A stretch of 64,000 nt of DNA from Hymenobacter aquaticus (GTDB lineage Bacteria > Bacteroidota > Bacteroidia > Cytophagales > Hymenobacteraceae), in contig NZ_SRLC01000001.1 of assembly GCF_004765605.1 (NCBI RefSeq), positions 868,001 through 932,000 on the forward strand. The letters run 5' to 3'. A program made the translations under genes and the position numbers. The notes under the pieces are model-generated. The model was given only the letters and a program-made list of their open reading frames with translations, did no database searches and was not told where the DNA came from. Each line of letters begins with the position of its first letter. Positions within the stretch are counted from its first letter, which is position 1. This document shows, one piece after another, positions 61,067-64,000 of the stretch.

Positions 61067-62584
61067 CTAGTTCGGGGCCGTGTCGTCCAGCTCCGGCTCG
61101 TCCACCTCCGGCATTACTTCCGCGGAATCAACTGGCCCGGCCGGAACTTCCGCCGAATCGAGTACGGCCGCTGATGGCTCCGGCTCGGCGTCCGTCCCAA
61201 CCGAATCCGGCTGGTATTGGTCGGCGTCTGGCGCGGCGGCGGCCGCAGGCGTGGCCGGGGCCGGGCGGGGTTTCGCCGAAGTACTACGGCTTGTCGGCGG
61301 GCCGCTGGTCAGCTTCGAGGCCAGGTGCAGCACGCCCCACACGCCCCAGCCCAGCCCCCCGGCCAGGGCCGCCACCACGGCTACCCGGTGCCACTGCAGC
61401 TGCCAGCCCGCCGCGGGCCGCGCCGCCGCCGCCCGACGAGGTGGGCGCGCCGCCGCCGGAGCTGCGGGCGGCACGGGAGCAACCGGCCCCGGCGCCGGAG
61501 CGGGGTGCTGGACAGCAGGCGAAGCCGGGCGGGCCTGCAGCTGCTGCATCAACGTGCCCAGCTGCTCGATGCGGCTGTCGAGCAGCTGATTGCGGACCGC
61601 GGCTTCGCTCTGGGCGGCCCGCACGGCTTCCTGCAAAGCGGCCTTTTCCTGCATTTCAACGGCTAGGCGCTGCTGTAGCGCCTGCGTTTCCGGGGCCATA
61701 GCTGAAGCCGCCCGAAGCTGGGTCTGCAAGTCCTGAATCAGCTGGTCGCGGGCGGCTTCCCGGGCGGCGGCGGCGTGCTGCTGGGCCTGCACTTCCTCCC
61801 GCACCTGCTGACGGATCTGTGCCAGCCGCCGCTGCTCGGCGCGGCCGGCGGCCTCGGCGTCTTCTGCGGGGTAGCCGTAGGGCCGGTCGGCCGGAATATC
61901 CTCGGCCCCCAGCCAGTGCCAGAGCTGCCTGGCCTTATGCTCCCAGAACCCCATAGGCGCCACCAGCTCCGAGACTTCCTCCACCACGTCTTCCTCGAAG
62001 ACGCGGGTGGGCATGTCGGTGGCTAGTTCCCGCACCCAGCCCTGCAGTGCTTCCTCGCTCAGCTCAATTTCCGCGCGGGTAAGCTGCTGAAGCCGCCGGG
62101 GGAGGTGCGCCGGGTGGCGCAGCAGCTGGAAGCCGTCGGCGCCGGGCTGCTGGCGGAGCCGGGGCTCCATGGTGGCATCAAACGTGACGGGTGCGGCAAA
62201 CAGCACCACGGCCGTAAGGGCCGGGGCGGGAATGGGCCGGGCGCTCAGATCGGTCCCCAGCCAGTCGGCCAGCACCGGCTGCTGGCGCCGGAACCGGGCA
62301 AAAGGATTGGCCAGGGCTTCTTCCGCCAGGGGCTTGCCGTCCAGCAGCCAGGGCCCATCCAGGCTTGGCAGACTAAGCTGGCCGCTGCCGGGCACAAATA
62401 GCAGGGCCGTGATGCCGTGCCGCCGCACCACCACGGCGTCGATGGGTTCCTCCGCGAGCAGAAAGTTGCCCAGCAGCACGGTCGTGCCGGGGTGGGCTTC
62501 GGCTTGTAGCGCTTCCAGCACGGCATCGTACTGCGCCTGGCAGGCCGGGTCGGCGAAGGGCGCAAACAGAAGGCTGTGCAGCAT
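61067..62584 (-). CDS. NERD-like domain protein with coiled coil and single TM helix
   Basis: A 505-residue protein. Residues about 5-110 resemble a nuclease-related (NERD) domain: LLGNFLLAEEPIDAVVVRRH, GITALLFVPGSGQLSLPS, GPWLLDGKPLAEEALANPFA and RRQQPVLADWLG. The acidic residue and the strand order fit, but the usual EFK catalytic segment reads LFVPG, so nuclease activity is doubtful. A coiled coil runs about 250-345 (RRLAQIRQQVREEVQAQQHA, LQQRLAVEMQEKAALQEAVR), then a Pro/Ala linker, one TM helix (VAVVAALAGGLGWGVWGVL, about 402-420) and an acidic, low-complexity tail. It converges on the preceding membrane protein gene. Confidence 0.72.
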   Translation of the reverse strand: MLHSLLFAPFADPACQAQYDAVLEALQAEAHPGTTVLLGNFLLAEEPIDAVVVRRHGITALLFVPGSGQLSLPSLDGPWLLDGKPLAEEALANPFARFRRQQPVLADWLGTDLSARPIPAPALTAVVLFAAPVTFDATMEPRLRQQPGADGFQLLRHPAHLPRRLQQLTRAEIELSEEALQGWVRELATDMPTRVFEEDVVEEVSELVAPMGFWEHKARQLWHWLGAEDIPADRPYGYPAEDAEAAGRAEQRRLAQIRQQVREEVQAQQHAAAAREAARDQLIQDLQTQLRAASAMAPETQALQQRLAVEMQEKAALQEAVRAAQSEAAVRNQLLDSRIEQLGTLMQQLQARPASPAVQHPAPAPGPVAPVPPAAPAAARPPRRAAAARPAAGWQLQWHRVAVVAALAGGLGWGVWGVLHLASKLTSGPPTSRSTSAKPRPAPATPAAAAAPDADQYQPDSVGTDAEPEPSAAVLDSAEVPAGPVDSAEVMPEVDEPELDDTAPN

Positions 62585-62808
62585 GGGTAACCGGGAAAGA
62601 AGTGGGTGAGGATTCGGCTATACGTGGGCGCCGGGGCGGCTGAGCCGCTTGGCAGTACGCAGGCCCTGCCGGGCCGGTTATCAGCCCGGGGCGCGGTTAG
62701 CCAGGTCTTATATCGAGTGATGGATAGAAACAGCAGCGCGGCCGCTGCCCGCCCGCTCACCGGAATCAGAAAGCAGTCATAATTATTCTTATGATCTAAA
62801 CTAACGGA

Positions 62809-63417
62809 TTAAGATGGTTGCTGTAACGTGACCATTCCCAGCTGTTCCAGCTCTTTCCACACCCGGTGTACGGGCAGGCCCATCACGTTGAAGTAGGAGC
62901 CTTCGAGCTTGGTCACGGCTACCATGCCAATCCAGTCCTGAGCCCCGTAGGCGCCGGCTTTGTCCAGGGGCTGGTACTGGCGCACGTAGAACTCAATTTC
63001 GGCCGGCGTCAGGGCCCGGAAAGTGACGCGGGTCTGGTCGGAGAATACCGTGCGCTGCCCCGTGCCGCTGAGCAAACACACGCCGGTGTACACATCGTGG
63101 GTGCGGCCCTGCAGGCGAGTGAGCATGGCGCGGGCTTCGGCCTCGTCGGCGGGCTTGTTGAGCACGTCGTCGTCGAGGCACACGATGGTATCGGCCGTGA
63201 GCACCACCTCGTCGGGGGCCAGGTCGGGGCGGTAGGCCTCGGCTTTGTGGGCGGCCAGAAACTCGGCTACCTCGGCCCGGTGCAGGTGGGGCGGAAAGCT
63301 TTCATCCACTTCCCGCAGGCGCACCTCGTAGCGCAGGCCCAGGTCGGTGAGCAGCTGCCGGCGGCGGGGCGAGTTAGAGGCCAGAACCAGGCGCAAGGTG
63401 GGGCGTGTAGAAGGCAT
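62809..63417 (-). CDS. maf: Maf-family nucleoside triphosphate pyrophosphatase
   Basis: A 202-residue cytoplasmic house-cleaning pyrophosphatase that hydrolyses dTTP/UTP or modified nucleotides to monophosphates. The signature LVLASNSPRRRQLLTDLGLR (residues 10-29), DESFP, VVLTADTIVCLDDDVLNKPA, and the C-terminal LDKAGAYGAQDWIGMVAVTK with LEGSYFNVMGLPVHRVWKEL are complete. The KAGAYG(A/I)QD motif is typical of the dTTP/UTP-specific (YhdE) group. Its first 43 bp overlap the end of the upstream DUF1015 gene, implying co-transcription. Confidence 0.92.
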   Translation of the reverse strand: MPSTRPTLRLVLASNSPRRRQLLTDLGLRYEVRLREVDESFPPHLHRAEVAEFLAAHKAEAYRPDLAPDEVVLTADTIVCLDDDVLNKPADEAEARAMLTRLQGRTHDVYTGVCLLSGTGQRTVFSDQTRVTFRALTPAEIEFYVRQYQPLDKAGAYGAQDWIGMVAVTKLEGSYFNVMGLPVHRVWKELEQLGMVTLQQPS

Positions 63418-64000
63418 TGTCGTGTTCGTCGTCGCGGATGGAGGTAAAGAGAAATCCGCCGATGGTTTTGGGGTAGAAAAACGTGGATTTGGGCGGCATT
63501 ACGGCCCCGGAGTGGCACACCCGCTCGACTTCCTCCATCGTCACTTCATTCACGATGAGGGCGGCGCGGGCTTCCTGCCGGTCGACGCGGCTGAGGCACT
63601 CCGGGAAGTTGCGCACGTAGGCCACGCCCGGCCAGGTGCGCTGGGCGTCGGGCCCCACAATGCCCAGGGCCTTTTCCAGCACGAAAAAGTGCAGCACGGT
63701 CAAATCCAGGGCTTTGACTTCGGGGGTAGTGTCCCAAGTGAGCTGTTCGTGCACCTCGGGCCGCAGGCGCAGCTTATAGGCCTGCCCACCGATATACAGG
63801 CCAAAGGCCCAGGGCTTGCCGGCAATCAGCTCGGGCAAATCGTAGATGTCGTCTTTGGGCAGCACGGTAAAGTACGGCTCCAGCCGGGTCAGAAACTCCG
63901 CATCCGTCAGGCCCGCGGGCAGCTCCAGCAGCAGGCGGTGGGTGGGCAGAATGCGCAGGTCGTCGGCCGCCGCGTTGGTCAGGTACATCAGGTGGAAGTG
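63374..64000 (-). CDS. DUF1015 family protein, N-terminus cut by the right window edge
   Basis: The frame is open to the window edge and shows the C-terminal ~209 residues. HFHLMYLTNAAADDLRILPT and HRLLLELPAGLTDAEFLTRL match the core of DUF1015, as do LTVLHFFVLEKALGI and VCHSGAVMPPKSTFFYPKT near the end, which closes with the usual P-x-KSTFFYPK motif. The function is unknown; the family is widespread and sits near serine or amino-acid metabolism genes in many genomes. It overlaps the downstream maf gene. Confidence 0.85.
   Translation of the reverse strand, partial: HFHLMYLTNAAADDLRILPTHRLLLELPAGLTDAEFLTRLEPYFTVLPKDDIYDLPELIAGKPWAFGLYIGGQAYKLRLRPEVHEQLTWDTTPEVKALDLTVLHFFVLEKALGIVGPDAQRTWPGVAYVRNFPECLSRVDRQEARAALIVNEVTMEEVERVCHSGAVMPPKSTFFYPKTIGGFLFTSIRDDEHDNAFYTPHLAPGSGL

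Overview
The window looks like a chromosomal segment of a high-G+C member of the Bacteroidota, most likely a Hymenobacter-type bacterium (family Hymenobacteraceae). The reasons are type IX secretion C-terminal sorting domains on two secreted proteins, a TamL lipoprotein beside a TrmH-family methyltransferase, a fused alpha/beta 2-oxo acid dehydrogenase E1, an ECF sigma / single-TM / beta-barrel triad, a short DUF4259 protein, and several dispersed intergenic repeats of the kind I recall from Hymenobacter genomes. No tRNA, rRNA, CRISPR array, plasmid origin or intact transposase was seen. The organism assignment is inference from gene content.

Left part (1-22 kb). A curlin-repeat amyloid gene runs off the left edge. 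It is followed by the fused E1 gene, tamL and the rRNA methyltransferase, with terminators and copies of a 20-bp repeat at their 3' ends. Then come three surface-protein genes on the minus strand: a T9SS cargo, a protein with 17-residue YadA-like head repeats and a C1q/TNF-like tail, and an S74 self-cleaving fibre with a discoidin domain. Next is a 617-residue protein that reads as ricin trefoil + Cry-toxin-like helical bundle + jacalin-like lectin. A membrane sensor with a DNA-binding helix-turn-helix, a decayed serine resolvase, and the sigma/anti-sigma/barrel operon complete this part.

Middle part (22-43 kb). A low-G+C secreted protein with a lectin-like propeller and a T9SS tail looks recently acquired. 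After it come a pseudogene with an in-frame TGA, a CoA-binding protein, a flavoprotein, and a thioesterase downstream of a clear cobalamin riboswitch. A dicarboxylate/MHS transporter, an M23-fold pseudo-peptidase, two tandem TPR lipo/secretory proteins, tryptophan 2,3-dioxygenase, L-serine dehydratase beta chain, a TolC/HlyD efflux pair without its pump, GpsA, small hypothetical genes and catalase follow.

Right part (43-64 kb). About 15 kb of minus-strand genes form one apparent operon. It begins with two overlapping spanin-like genes and continues with a ComEC-type metallo-beta-lactamase hydrolase, a 1503-residue DUF6603 protein, two very large proteins of unknown family (768 and 1272 residues) and an S74-type fibre, and it ends at a strong terminator. 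A GH108 lysozyme and a multi-pass membrane protein are read divergently, and a NERD-like membrane protein follows. None of the large operon proteins has a signal peptide, while lysis-type genes flank them. I propose this as the best candidate for an undescribed system: a cytoplasmically assembled, fibre-bearing particle or toxin complex released by lysis. That role is inference. The window ends with maf and a DUF1015 gene cut by the right edge.
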